Positions 1-27,669 of a stretch of DNA of 64,000 bases are shown piece after piece. The notes under the pieces were generated by a model that did no database searches, was not told where the DNA came from, and was given only the letters and a program-made list of their open reading frames with translations. The stretch comes from Callipepla californica brunnescens. Its lineage: Eukaryota; Chordata; Aves; Galliformes; Odontophoridae. Every line of letters starts with the position of its first letter. The first letter of the stretch is position 1. The stretch covers positions 16,022,501 through 16,086,500 of the forward strand of contig JALIRH010000014.1 in NCBI GenBank assembly GCA_023055505.1, written 5' to 3'. A program made the position numbers and the translations under genes.

Positions 1-3000
1 CTTCAAACCTGTTTTTACAGATAATGGTTCCACAGCTATTTCTGCTTTATAGGTTTTCCAGCCTCAGCATCATTAACAAAAGTAAAAGGTCATGTGCAAA
101 AAAAGTTAGAAGGAATATCTTAACTAAAAGCTATGTTCAGCATACTGCTGCAGTCCTGTGAGAAAATGCTAGTCAGTAATCCACCACTGCCCATGAAACA
201 CCTTTTCTCCTAAAAAATAATTGTAAGCTGTACCCTGGTGAGCTTACAATTGACAGACATGAAAGATTTAACAATATTTATTTAGCATTATTTATTATTA
301 AATATCTAGTATTCAAATATTCACTCTGTATTACCTATTTAGAATTCACACTCTAATTCTGTGTATGTTTATTCTGTATAATTAGAAGCCACTTCTAGCT
401 TTGGCTGAAGCCTTTTATCCTAAAAACTAAACACGTTTCATCTACAAGAGTTCTGCAACTTTATTTGAAAGCTGTTTGAAAACAAATATTCCTTACAGCT
501 TGATTAATGTCTTGATGGGTTTTTTGTTGTTGTTGTTGTTTGGTTGGGGTTTTTTGGTTTGTTTTTCTTGTGTGCAGTGCTGATGCATGCAGCTCAAAGT
601 CACGTTGTTTGCTTCCAGTCCCACATCTTTCCCTAAGCTGTGCTGGTGGAACAGTACGTGGGACTGCACAGTGAACCCGGTCAAGGACTTGATCTTGACT
701 AAAATAACGTGACCAAAGATGGGTATTTTGAACTTGGATCCCTTTCCTGCACAACAGCCTCACAAAGGCTTGGTATGGGTCCAACAGTAGCCTACAAAGG
801 GAAAAGGGGCACAGGGAAAAGGGTGGCTGCTGAAACCAGGACAGTACTCATAAACCTGCAGTTGTGCCTTCACACACTGAAACACCAATGGCTTTGGCTT
901 GTTCAATATCTAGTGGGAAAAAAAAACAAGTGGTTTCACAGCAATACTACTGCACTCATGTTCTAATTAAGTTTCTCCAATATTTATGTCTGAATTAATG
1001 GAATGCACTGTGACCTAATGACATATTGCAGAAATCAGTATGCACACATGACGTATGAGGGATCTGAATAGTAGTGAAAGATCTGCATACAAGTGTGCAC
1101 TAGCTATTTAAATTGAGTAATTGCAATACAAAATCTTGAAATATGAGCAGAATTTTACATAACATTGAAATGGAACAAAAAAAAGTCATACTGTTAAAAT
1201 TAGGGCACATCATAATTTCTTCTTATTTAACCTCACATTTCGTGTTATATTAAAATATCAGAATTGTGTTGGTTTTGCTCTCTGGCCTGTGACTTGCTGC
1301 CAGCCTGTCTGTGCAGGAGCAATGCCCACACTGTGGCAGGATTAATGAAGAGCAGACTGACAGAAACAAACAGGAACAACTCTATGGGTTATCTAAGATT
1401 CAGTGTATGCAGTGCACGCACAGGGGTGAGAAAAACCATACTGGCCCTCTGAAGAAAGCAGGTTTACTGTAGTTAAACCTTACATGACATCACCCGCGTG
1501 TAATAAACAGTTAGGATGCTTCACAGATTTGTATTTATGAAGTGTATATGCTGCATGTAGCTATTCCTTACCAGCACTAAGCTAGTTCATCACCATGCCT
1601 AGAGCTCAAATTCTGGGACAATTACAAGAGATTAAATTGAGATTTAGATGCTAGGCTATTTTTAAAATCTCTTATTCTACTAATGCGTTTTCCCATATAA
1701 TCCTATCTAAAATTTTATTTTAAGGGCTCAGAATAAGTAGGAAAATGGGGGCTTAACGTGACCAAATCCATAAAAAGCCCAGATGAGCTACAGGTTTGAG
1801 TTGGAACTGAGAAAAGCAGATTTCATTCACTGCATCTCAGCTTGGAAGGTGGGACAGAATTCCTGGCAGATCTCAGAAAGAAAAGCATTACCTCTGAGGC
1901 TCCAAGATAAGATGAGAAGTGCAGGCAGAGATAGCAAATTCTTCAAGAACAAAAAATAAAATAGATTTTATTTTAAGTGGCAAACTGGATCTGACAGTAG
2001 CCTAGAAGACATCTGGATCATGTTCCTTCCTTGCTGTGCTGCTGGCTGAAGTGATTTGGGATGAATGAAGTAATCCTATTGCTGAACATGTCAGAGTCCT
2101 CATCTGTGAAGTGGCACTGACTTCTGGAAAGCCTGCTGAGAGCTACTGATGGGAAATGCTAGCTAGGATTGGTATTAAAATGTGAAGTTTTCCCCACAAA
2201 AGAATATTTGAATTCATTTAGAACCACACAGAAAATTTTAAAAGGGTAGTCAGAGAAGAGATGATAATCAAATGACCTCTGCTGTTAAATGCTTTGCCCC
2301 AGGAAACTATGATTTGTCTGCATGCTGTACACCTCCACTGCTGTGCCCAGTTATAAAACATAACATCATTGAAATGGGAATCATAACACAAGCAGGAACA
2401 TCCTTATGAGAAGAAAACTGGGAGGAGAGGGAGGTAATACTTCAATAAGAAGTGGAAATAACTGCCCTGTACTGAAATATCTACTGCATTTACTGTTGCA
2501 GCTGAAGGCACAACCAATCCTAACATTACCAGCCACAGGCTACACGCACACAGACCAACCATGCACTCCAGCACTTTCGTTTTTGTCATTAGTTCCTGTG
2601 ATTTTTGTTTGCTTGTTTTTCTGCAGAAGAGAAAATAACAGAAAGATTGCCTATAAATGATTGTTTAAAGGCATGCCATGGTTGCTCAACTTCTGAGATA
2701 TTTCTTCCAAGTGAACGGACCGATTTTAAGAAACAGAGGCTGAGTTGGACGAAGGGTACCTCACATCAAGCATTATTCTGCAGTGCTGCAAAGAGATTTC
2801 CTTCCATACTGTTTTGGGGTGGTGCAGTTCTGACAGTAAAAGCTGTACTTTGTAGAGTTCTGTTCAACAGCAGTCTTTAAATTTAATGGAGAAGATGCAA
2901 CACGTTGAAACAAATGGTTATTCCTAGCATAACTATTTTGGACTCATTGGTTATTTCTTCTGCTGTTCTCACAGACAGCTTATATAGTCTGCAACAAGAC

Positions 3001-6000
3001 AGAATTACACAGGATATACAAGCATCCTCTCACAACTTAGAACTCAGATCTTACCTTGAGATACTTGAATACAGCTGCTAATTATCTTATAAACTGCATT
3101 TCACTGCAGTTTGAAGAGCATATGATGCCAAAGGAGAATGTGTTCAGTAACACCATATATCATCTTTAACTGTGTGAATGCTTCCCAAACACAGAAACCC
3201 CTGCCTTTCCACGGGGGGAAACCTTAAGCTGATAATTTCAGTGCAGAAGTGAGAAACAACCAGTGCAGGGGATATTCCTCCATTAGGAGTTTATAGATGA
3301 AATATAAAGTTCACCTTTCCTGACAAAATGAAATAGGTCAGGGGGAAAGAGAGCAGTTCTCCTTGCTTCATGCATCAGGAGGTGCAGCAAGTTCAGGCTT
3401 CCTGACAAACCCCACTGATGTTAAAGTACTGTTCTGCTTCTGTTCTGAGAGAGATGGAATGCCTTATGTTCTCAAACTACGACCCGCCCCATTCTTCATT
3501 TGCAAACACTGTACCATGAAGCTTCATCACGTTCAAGAGTATATTTCGGTATTTGAATGATGAAACTTTGAAAGGCTGTGATCTCAGTGAAGGCTCAACG
3601 TGTGCATTTAACAATTGCATTTTTATTTCAGTAAGTCTTAGAAGCAAATGCAGCATTACTGAAGACGGAAACAATTTTGTTGATATCATTGGAGTAGAAC
3701 ACACGTAAACCAGAATGAAACATGAATGTCCACATAATCCCCTGTGACCTCTCAATTATCCACACGCAGCACAACAGTGATTTCACAGATTACAGTGAAG
3801 TGTAACTCAAGCTTTCCATGGCACGTGTGCTCGTCCCTTTAACTTTCTTATTCAGTAATCACTGAGATAGATTAATTTGCAGTGTACTACAGTGGCAGTA
3901 AGAGCTGGAGCAGAAATACCTTTGCCCACTGTGAGTCCATGTGTTCTTTGCAGTGCTGCTTTCCATGGGGATTTCACCCCTGCAGTAGTGTTTGATTAAC
4001 AGAGGAAAAGTCAGCGCATGCAGAAGGTGATGTGTTGGGTGCTAACCATGGCAGAGTTGTGCAGGACATACTTTGTATCTAAAGCTGGAGCTTGCTAGAA
4101 CAAAGAATGACTAGTACAAAACAAGTGCTGCAGCTTTCCATGGATTAGAAGGCATTTCAGTAATAATACACAAGATCCCAAAAATGTAGCCAAAAATATA
4201 TTCACTCAAATATTTATATCTGAGTATAAATATTTTTTTAGATTTCGGAAAGCTTAGCACTGTCCACTGCTGCTGAGCCTCTGCTCAGACTTTGTCTATC
4301 TTAACCTCAGGAACTAGAAATAATGAAATGAAAAATTCTCTTGTCTGAACGTTTGAAATTGGTTGTCATCCAGAGAGTAGCGACTTGACTCCTGAATCTG
4401 GCAAAACATTCACTGATTTCTAAGAGCATCGATGTTTGATCTGCTTTAACTGCCTTAACTCTACCTTCCAAATCACATCAAATTCAACTCTATTTCTTAA
4501 CGCCAGGCCAGCTAGCTTGTTATACTCTTTTCTAAACATATGCAAACAGGGCACAGTGTGCCCCTTGGGTGTTACATAAAACCCACAGGTATACCGTCAA
4601 AAAAGGGTTCACTGTAGGGTGGCATTGGAAACACGCTGGCACGAAGAAACACCCTCTTTAACTGAGCTGGTCATATGATTGGTATTTGGCAGAGACTCAT
4701 GGCATGACTCAGTGAAATCTTTTAACAGAGAAGCTTCTCATATAGTAAACATTCCCAAGCACAAGACTCTATAGTTTTATTTCACTGAAGCAAAATCCTA
4801 TTATATTAAATTATAACGTGGAAACATTCTCTGTTTTAGATTAATGAATACAGCTCTTTAAGTCTGTGCCATCTGTTCCACCCTTTAATTACAAAAACAA
4901 AAAAGAACATTCACAATCTCATCACAGAAAGAAGACTAGAAGTGATTTGGATACACAGGTAAGTATCATACCCTGACTGCTAGCACCTGCTGCATCCACA
5001 GTTTCACTTGATAGTAAAGCTGTGCTTTGCTTGTATCATCCCTGTTTTAAATACAGGCACTGGTAGTTTCAAATGAATACATGGTTATTCACTCCTTCAC
5101 CTGAAAATCTTACTGTCCTGCATAGTGGTTTTCATTTTAGAGATGACTGCTTTTCAGGATAAGTGAATTCATCCTTGTGCTTGGAAGCCATTGCACACTT
5201 AGAACCTTCTGGGGCAAAAAGATGGTACAGAACAGTCAGTAAAAAGACACGTAACAGCTACTCTTTGCCAGCAGCTGTTTGTTGGTGGCTTTTTTTTACG
5301 TCATAGTCTCTCCTCTCTGGAAGGAATACAGACATGCATTTCTTCTGGACGATCACGCAGAAAGCATTTACATTTAAAACACAGGAACAAAAGGTAAGCA
5401 TTTGCATTCAGCGGTGCTGCCCAAACATTTGTTCATTTGTATCATTCGCAGACATAAGAAAATAATGTTTGTTCACCTGGTAGTCACAAATTTCCTCTTA
5501 TGGATAATTTACACTTCCAAGAAAGTGCATTTCAGTTTAAGAAAAAACAAAAACAAACAATAAACAAAACCAATCAGCAAAATCTGCAGTAGTTTCTGTA
5601 AGACCTCACAGAAGGGGAAGTGAGAATTGATACGAGAGACATCTTCCGTGTCCTGATCCACCAGCCCACAGTAGCTCCTGCTATGCTGGTTTCATAGTAC
5701 AGAGTAAGAGCAAGAGCTATTTTCTGGAACACAGAAGCGTATTAAGTAGTCACATGAAACCAGAAGAACTTGTTGTGAAAGGAGTCAGCCCTATCTCAAG
5801 GCTACTGTAACGTACACAATTTTATTGTGGAAATTCTTTCACTTGGTATATTACCTACACATGAATAATTCTTGTTCTGTTTCAGTACGTTTGCCTGCTG
5901 CAAACACTGGACACTGTCAGAAAATCAGAACAGGAGCAGCTGAACCAGCTAAGTTGTTTGGACTGCTAGAAGTACAAATACGAATCATCTTCCTTTGTAA

Positions 6001-9000
6001 TAGATGCCACTTTTTAAGGGAGATGTAACTATACCCAGGACACAGAGAGCCCTGTATGAAAAGGTACAGTGAGTGGCAGCATCTAGAAACAGCTGCAACA
6101 CGAGATGATTACACACAGTTATGCTGCTGAGACTGGTTTATATTATAGTTTTGATGACCTGGATCTCTGTGTATCACAGTAGCAAGTGAGGTTATTACTA
6201 GCTCCTGCTTTCAAACATGAATCTGACAGCTTTTGGATGAACTTACTGCCTATGAAGAAAACTCAGCTAGTTATTCAGCTAACACAGCTCAAGAGCAGCA
6301 CGAACTTGGGCAGACCACGCCTGGAAGCTTCCAGGATTTGTTGGCTTGGATGTCCACCAGCTGCATGTTTGCAGCACCTGTACAACAGACATGCAACAAA
6401 ATGTAGTGGACGTGTATTCTGAGGTTAACAAGAGGAGGGTGCTATTTGTTATTGAACATACTAGACAGTTACCTCTAACAGTATATCTACCAAAGCCAAA
6501 ATGAGATGTTTGGTCACTAAGATTCCAATTCCAGAAGAAATGAGGAGAGCTCTGGTGTTATCAGCTACCAGTTGTACCAGAGATTAACGAAACAGATCAC
6601 AGTCAGTTCTTGTTCTTTGGTTAGATGAGAGAATTTTATTTAGCCAAATTTCTAATTGTATTTTTTACCCACATTATACACAGCTTTAGAGAGAAAAGCT
6701 TCTGAAGTTAGAATGGTGTTTCCACATCTTATGAGGTGTTGTGGAGATCACTAAATCCCACAGACCAAGGATGAAAAAGGGGAAGAAAGGAAGTGATGCG
6801 TGGGAAAAAGGATGAAGGAGAAGAGCAGCAATCAGGAAGAAAAATGCTCACTTCGATGGAATATGAATACATCAATTAAGGATGGAGGTTACAGCAAGAA
6901 AAGAAACAGGAGATTAAGTAAGTAAAATGCATTACCCAAAAAGAAGAGATCATGGTTTGCTGTTAAAGTTAGCACTGGGGGAACTGAGAAATCTGGTGCA
7001 TATGAAGGGAGACATCTTGTGTTCTCAGGATTGACCACTGTCCTTCCCAGTGATTTTTACCTTTCCCAAGTCATGGGAGTTTGACAGAGGTGATGAGGTA
7101 AGGTGGAGGAAGGTGGCCCAGCTCAGGGCTGCAAGGGTAAACACTTTTAGCTAGGAAAACTGGAAACAGTGCTTCATGTAAGAACACAGAGCTAGTAATG
7201 AAGAAACTCAGGTTTATCAAGCGTAGCTCCATCTACCCGGGGATATTCCCTTTCCAAGTAATTTACCATTGTTATTTCATTTTGCATGTTTATATATTTA
7301 CCATTATTGCACACACAAATATTTTGACTGGCAGAGAGAAGGCATGACTAGGAGTTTCTGCTTGGGCAATACGGGATTATGAAGAATGCTTATGCTAAGG
7401 ACTGAGAGGTGCTGACAACACATGATTTTACAGTGCCAAACCTGAGTCAGTCTGCACACCTTTGTTTTCATGAATATTAAACTGGTTCTCAAAATTTCTT
7501 TGAAAAAGAAGATATATTCTATTCACGTTTTGCATAACCCAGCTACAGTAGTGCAAATAATTTCAGGTTGCTGTAGTATGTTCTCCAACCCAACCCTTAA
7601 AATAAGGCTTTTGGTAAGAACATAGTTATGTAAGTCTGCAACAAGATTTGGAATGATAATTATTATCCATTTGTCACCTATTTTTAACATCTAAAATGGA
7701 AGGCACTGAAATTCTTAATGATAATATTCAAAGAGTGAAGCACAGCAGTGAGTCTATCACAATGAAATCTGATTCAGCATTAGGTTAAAAATAAGCTCAG
7801 GTTATTATTTGTAACTAGCTATCACTAATAATACACTTGTTAACCCCAGTGAAACAATATCAGGGTCTAAGAATAAATGTTCCAACGCCGTGAATATAAC
7901 ACAGTTCTCTCTTGTCCTTTAGCACATACACAAATAGATTTCAAAAGAAATTTTCCCTCCTCTGTCTCTCTATTCAAAGCAAGTATTTAAAGCAGCAGCC
8001 AGGACACCGCGCTGCTGAGAACTGACGCTGAGCTGAGTGGCAAGGTGGTAGTTTAGCAAGGCACCTTCAGCATACTGTGTACCTGTTTTGTCATGCAAGA
8101 CACCTGTGGGATCTTCAAAACCACACAGATATAATAGTAACGTGCTTCTAGAAGTCATGGGTACAATTGTCCCCAACTGGGTTCATGCTTCCTACACTAC
8201 AGCACGCTGGCAGTGCCCTGAAAAAAAACATATACTTACCTGGAAGGAAAGAGGGGGAGGAATAGCTCACATTTTCTTGCTCCAATCCTTTCTGCAGTTG
8301 TTATAGTTTAATTCTCCAGTTGCTTGAGCCAGATGAAGGTCAACAGGATAATCACTGTTACGTAGCATTAACTGAAGAGTAAAAATCTGAGAGAGGAAGA
8401 AAAGGAAAAAAAAAAGCATTGGCTATAATGCAGAGAATCTCTCGTTCACTGGAATAAATAGCCTACAAAATGACTGTACTGGGTAGGTTTGCCTGTCTTA
8501 AATGTAACTGATGGACAAGAAAAAGAATCAGGTTAAAAAAAAGGTTAAGATAAAGGTTAAGAGTCCTTTCTGCTCGCTGAACTGCATTGTGTACTTCTTT
8601 CCCGTTATCACAGCACTTTGCAAGAGCACAGTTAAAGAGCAGAAATGTTATGACAGGCACAGGTAAAATGTCTCAGAGAGTTCGAGCTCAACATTCTCAG
8701 ATCTGCAGGTCGGGTACTCAGCTCTCCTGGATTCGTAGCCATTTAAGAGAATTGTAGCCTCATTCCAAAAAAAAAAAAAACAATTCTCATTACAAACCTG
8801 AGGACTCCTGAGCTACATTAGCTGCTAGCTGCTTTCTTTTGGATTAGTTGCCACATTTTTCCATAAGACTGTGCACCAAGACGAGGAGAGAAAACACATC
8901 CTGCAGAGGCTTTATTACCAATTCAGTTGTCACATCGTGGGTGAGATCTCACAGAAACAAGCACAGCAATCTACGATGTTGCAACTTGCGGAAAAAAACA

Positions 9001-12000
9001 ACACAAACACCTCTTACAAGTCCTACATTTCTTGGATTCCTAAAGCCAATCATTTAAAAGGCAGATACTGTAGTTGCTCCACAGCATCCTGGCACAAGAA
9101 GCAAAGATACAACAATAAAAAGCTTGATTCACACTATCTCCATGACAACTGATTGCATGTATTAATAACGTGTTGTGTCCCTGAGCGCTTAAACATAGTT
9201 CATGGAAATAAAAGACTCAGGAGAAGGAGATCCTTCCCAAAGGACTGGCGATGTGAGCAGTGCTGATCCGAGCACCACAGGAGCATCACAACGCCTCAAG
9301 TCTTCCTGGAGAAACTTAGCATGGCGATTCACAGATGTTTACATCATTGGTTTCAAAGGAAGGAATTCAGGCACGTGCCCAGCTATCTACTGAACTTGAC
9401 TCTAAACGCTTCAGTCAACTTTGGCAGCTCAGTTAACTACTGTCCCCTCAGCGGGGCTGAAACAGTGTCTTTGTCTATCTGGCAGCAATCACGAAGCGTC
9501 TGTCCCAGCAGTGGTAGTATTTGCAAAGTGCCCTAAAGATTTCAGCACATTACGGTGATGTGCAGCGTCTTCAGAAGCGAGGAAGAGCAGCGGATGTGGC
9601 TTCAGTAGTGGAAACACAGCGGAAAGCATCCGAAGCTCCGGAACTTCTTCAGCTTTGCAAAATATTAAACATCCAATATTCATGAATCAGCAACCTTTCC
9701 CTAAGTCTTTTGAGTATGAACTGTCTGCATTTATTGATTTGAAAGTGTAATTTTCAGTTGCTTTGTAATTTTCTCTTCTAATAAAACCATACACACTTTC
9801 TGTGCGCCGGAGAGAACTCTCAAGTAGCAAATTTCAAGTAATGTGTTTTGTGATACCAGGTGATGAGCATTTCTCTTTACAGAAACCATTTAATGGCAGT
9901 CTTAAATTTAAGGGTGGTACTGGTGATTCTGTCGTGCACTATTTGGGCTCTGCAGTGAGTCAAACATAAGTTAGTCCTATTTGCTCGTGCTGACGTAACA
10001 AATAGCTGACACAAATAGCTTTCTGTCTGCTTCTCATCTTTTGGGACCATTCCGCTAAGAATCACAAAGTTTATCTCACCGAAGGGGACTAACGAGACAA
10101 AGAATGAACTGTATTTTGTCTTGGGAAGAGGCTGATGTCTGAACACAGTATGTGTATTTCTGGCCTCATCTGATCAGGAGAGCCCCCAGAGGAGATGACT
10201 TCTATAGGGAAGCATCAACTTCTGCATTCTTCGGTGACAAAACCATACCCATTAACCCAAGAAGTTAACCCTAGATTATAACTAGGAGATACCACCTTTA
10301 GATAATCCAGCATAGTATTCTCATTCTGCATTTAGCACTGAAACACCATAGCAACAGACCCTTCAGATATGCACGCGCAGGTAATTTAGATCTAGTCAAA
10401 CATTCACATAGAGATAAATATGAAGAAACCTAATTTACATGTTGCTTACTTTACAACGGCCAATTGAAACTATGTCCCCTTTGTCGTGTGATGCCTCGCG
10501 ATACAAATCCACATAGTTCAAACACTGACTGACGACTTTTACTGTGAAGGTGATCCTGCAGTAACTGACAAAGTGATTGCAACTGTTAAAATGCTTGTGA
10601 ATGAATCTGAGACTTAGTTCACACTATTATAGATGGTTTTTCAAAAAAAACCACCCCAAAAAGTTGAATACTCTACCAACCCGATGTGTGTAAGTGCAGG
10701 TGCAGGCAGTTTCAGTAGTAAACCTGTCTGAAAAATGCCATAAGCATGACACATTCGGCAGCGACCCAAGAGCTAGGACTGCCCACGGCAGCAGGACAAT
10801 CCTTGACTCATGGCAGCAGCCACACCCAGCACATCTCCCTAGCGACAAACCACGCACACACAGCAGCCCGGCACAAACCTCAACACTAAATCTGCAGTGT
10901 TATTCCTACCAGTTTAATCTCGCCGCGTGTCCGAAGGACTGCCAAACCCCCAGCTTGTGCAATGTGGCAGGTATTCGTTCATTATTTCCCCTTCCTTTGA
11001 AGATTCTGATAACTATCTGGGAGAGAAGAGAGAAGCAACCACAATTCATTGAGCTATTGATGATGACTCTGAAGAAGGTGGAACAGATCTGACTTCTGAT
11101 CCAAACACAGTTTATAGGCTGAGACAATGCAGAGATAAAGAATAGAGCTAGTTGTTTGAGATGAAACCCTCATGTTTTCCATTCTGCTTGCACACCCAGA
11201 TAACTGGATCCAAAATATTGCTGTGCCAGTTCTCTTCTGTCAATAGCACGGCTTCAGCTGCAAGCTGAATGATGCTGAGTCCCCTACCTCTTCAAGCAGT
11301 GCTTACACTGATAACTAGGAGCTGTGACTGTCTTTTCAAACAAGAAAGAAACCTCTTCATAGCAAAGCATTCTTACACCAGGCTGATGTAAAGTTATGGC
11401 AGGTTTGGGAGCCGCAGTATGTGCTTTAAAGACAGCAGTGGTCACTACTGCGATCTGTAAGGAGCACTAAGACACGTTTTCTCTGCACATATCAGATAAA
11501 ATGTCACAGGACTTCAGTTGCAGTTTCATAAGCAAGGAAGTTCTGATTTCCCTGCTGCTGAGAAGGCTTTATTTCTCCTCTGCAGCTTTTTTGAGCACTC
11601 ACTTCTGCCAGCAACAGAGGTAGCTGGTTGCAGAAGTGGGACTGTGACCAGCTACAGCCCCAAGTGGCAACCTACCAGCTGGGAATTCCTTGCTCTGATC
11701 ACCTCTGCAAGGTGCTGAAGCACTCATTCCTCTTGAGACCAAGGCACTGAGTACTGAAATTGCACTGAATGTTGTGGAAAGTAAATAAATAAATAAAAAA
11801 AAGCAGCAATGATTATTTTTTTGCAGCCAGGGGTGTAACTAACATTGACATCAGAAAGTTGCGAATCTGAGCTTCCCCACAAACTCCACCATCTATGAAA
11901 ACAGAGCTAAATATGGTCTTTAAACATCTTATTATTCCAGAAGAACAGCAGTTATTAGAGAAAATAAACTTCGACTTGGCTAGTTAAATAAGAAATGATG

Positions 12001-12350
12001 ATGTTGCTTAATGTTCTTTCCATTTATTTGTTCAAGATTATTTGGGAGGCACTGAGGAAGCAGTGCCACAAAGCGAATCCTTGCCATTTTTCAATGAGTA
12101 ACACTTTCTCTTCTACAGCTCTAAGGGAGAAAACGACAGGCATCTGAGGGTGCAAACCTATGGAGAGGATGCCAAGGAAAAAAACAACACCTGAGGAAAA
12201 GCACGCCAAAAGAATGCACGTTTAATGGGAGAGCGTGACATCAAGAAACTGAGACTGATCTGGGAGAGCAAAGATTCCTTCCCCTTTGCTCACGATCTGC
12301 AGTGACACAGATTTTAACCCTTTCCATTCCGTGTCAGGCAAACCCTGCTG
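1..12350. other. AT-rich intergenic region upstream of PPP2CA, no recognised gene
   Basis: I read this stretch in all frames and recognise no protein. The open frames are all short (under about 135 codons), of low complexity or unlike any family I know, and not bounded by convincing exon signals. Small local features are a TTG-rich tract near 520-570, a polypurine stretch near 6770-6845 and an A-rich run at 8766-8780. In mammals the gene on this side of PPP2CA is CDKL3, but I cannot identify any CDKL3 exon here, so this is called intergenic. A long noncoding RNA cannot be excluded from sequence alone. Confidence 0.6.
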
Positions 12351-12691
12351 GAGGCGGCAGCCACCCGTGAAGTGGGAAGGCGCGGCTGGGCGGGAGAACC
12401 CCACAGGGCACCGCGTCCCAACTCCGACCCACCGCGCTGATCTGTTCTCACTGATCATCTCACGCATTTTGGACCCTACTGCAGGGGAATGCCGCACCAA
12501 CCAGCGCCTCTGTTATTTAAGAAGGAACCCACTAAAATCCGTAATCTGCTACAGACCACAGATCCGCGCTCCTTTGGCTCCTCACCACCACACCCCACGT
12601 CCAACCTCTTGACCTCCCGCTCCCCCCGCGCGTGCGCAAGAACTCCCTCACAGCGCGCAAGCCCCGAGCCCCCTCAGCTCTGGTGCGGAGC

Positions 12692-12703
12692 TGCGCATGC
12701 GCA
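12692..12703. promoter_or_regulatory. NRF-1 palindromic binding site
   Basis: TGCGCATGCGCA matches the YGCGCAYGCGCR consensus of NRF-1 at every position and lies about 115 bases upstream of the CRE in the PPP2CA CpG island. Factor binding is inferred. Confidence 0.6.
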
Positions 12704-12808
12704 GCCTCGAGCGCCGTCTCGCCGGCCGGGCCCGTCCTGCTCGCGGCGCGCAGGCGCCGTCACCTCCCATGGCGGCTCCCTCCCCTCGGCGCGGCGGAGC
12801 TGGGGCCG

Positions 12809-12816
12809 TGACGTCA
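12809..12816. promoter_or_regulatory. Palindromic cAMP-response element (CREB/ATF site)
   Basis: The full eight-base palindrome TGACGTCA is present, followed by a GCGGCGGCGGCCAT stretch. It sits about 215 bases upstream of the PPP2CA start codon, a usual distance for a CRE in a TATA-less housekeeping promoter. Confidence 0.7.
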
Positions 12817-12839
12817 GCGGCGGCGGCCATTACACGGGC

Positions 12840-13030
12840 AGTGCGAGCGAGGGAGCGGCAGAGCTGCTGCGCGCAGGGCGCCGTTCCGCCCGCTGCTCCC
12901 GTACCTTGTGCCGCCTTGTAGCCGCCCTGAGCGCGTCGTTGGGGACTCGGGGGGGAGCGGCAGCGGCTGGTGAGGAGGAGGAGGAGGCGGCGGAGGAGGA
13001 GGAGGGGGCGAGCGAGCGGGTGCGTGCGGG
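12840..13030 (+). other. PPP2CA: PPP2CA 5' UTR (start approximate)
   Basis: This GC-rich leader is contiguous with the first coding exon. Its last 60 bases are a GGA/GGC-rich purine tract that could fold into a G-quadruplex in the RNA. The left boundary is estimated from the position of the CRE, not seen. There is no ATG in the 40 bases before the start codon. Confidence 0.5.
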
Positions 13031-26571
<13,541 letters not shown>

Positions 26572-27230
26572 AGATTACAGACCTGTACAGTATTGCCACG
26601 AACCGTACGTTGACCTAAAGAAAATGGGAAGAGCAACAGTAACTCCAAAGTGTCAGAGAATATTTAACATTCAAACTTGTTTTCACATGGACCAAAAGAC
26701 GTGCCATATTCAAATACAAAGCCTCTTGTCGTCAACAACTGTGACCACTTTAGAATGAACCAGTTCATTGCATGCTGAAGCAACATTGTTGGTCAAGAAA
26801 CCAGTTTCTGGCATAGCGCTATTTGTAGTTACTTTTGCTTTCTCTGAGAGACTGCAAATAATAAGATGTAGACATTAACACCTCGTGAATACATTTAACT
26901 TTCCATTTAGCTATAGCTTTATTCAGCATGACTGTAGATAAGGATAGCAGCAAACAATCATTGAAGCTTAAAGAACATTTTTAAAATAAGTACCAAGGCT
27001 TCATATTTGTTCTGAAACTGTTTTTATTTTCAGGGAATACTGTTTAATTTAATTGTATTGATTTTTTTTTTTTTTTTTGTCTGCACTCAGTTCCCTTTTC
27101 CACTCTTTGCCCAACCATATTGTCCCCTGTAATTGTCTGAGCATAGTGAATTACTTTGAACATGAACAGAACTGTTTTTTTTTTTCTGTAAAACAATGTT
27201 ACTGCAGGACAGAGCTGCAGTGTTTTTCAT

Positions 27231-27236
27231 AATAAA
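27231..27236 (+). terminator. Poly(A) signal AATAAA, PPP2CA proximal
   Basis: Canonical hexamer about 660 bases after the PPP2CA stop, followed within 70 bases by a second AATAAA at 27298-27303. Confidence 0.6.
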
Positions 27237-27297
27237 CTTGTGAACTAAGTATGGAAAAATGTCAAATTCTAATTGCATCTCAGGTCAGCTCTGCTTT

Positions 27298-27303
27298 AAT
27301 AAA
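27298..27303 (+). terminator. Poly(A) signal AATAAA, PPP2CA second
   Basis: Canonical hexamer followed by a T-rich segment (GGTTTTATAAACC) about 20 bases later. Confidence 0.55.
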
Positions 27304-27669
27304 CTTAACGCGCAGCTGGATAGGTTTTATAAACCTGCATTGAAATTTCCACCATAAATAATGAAAAAAAATGAGGTGATCAAAGTGTGCTGGCAAACTC
27401 TGACCTTCTGAACACTGTCCCAGGGAGATGTGTGCTCCTGTGATCCCGTGTAGCTGGGAGCAGAGCTCACTGATTACTGAAATGTTGCTCTCTTTTTTTT
27501 TTCCTTCTTGCTGCTCTGTGAAAGATTGAAAAGTAGAAGAATACAGGATAAATTAACTGATCGAGCATGGCTTTCTTTCAAGTGTAAATCTGAGTTATTT
27601 CCATTGTAGGTGCTAATACTTCAAAAAAATCTGAGAAACTGAGAATAAAACCAGTTTTCTAAATATTAA

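Larger units (their letters stand above)
26572..27310 (+). other. PPP2CA: PPP2CA 3' UTR
   Basis: AT-rich untranslated tail with a long T tract at 27061-27078. Canonical AATAAA signals occur at 27231-27236 and 27298-27303, and a further one at 27644-27649 could give a longer form. Which site is used cannot be told from sequence. Confidence 0.7.

Noticed and set aside
1..1000. Possible 3' end of CDKL3
   Set aside because: Expected from synteny, but no coding segment or convincing 3' end could be identified.
8871..9152. 93-codon frame with Gln/Lys-rich translation
   Set aside because: It looked briefly protein-like but is unsupported by homology or splice signals.
10694..11092. 132-codon plus-strand frame in the upstream intergenic region
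   Set aside because: No known domain, no splice context, and a length compatible with chance over 12 kb.
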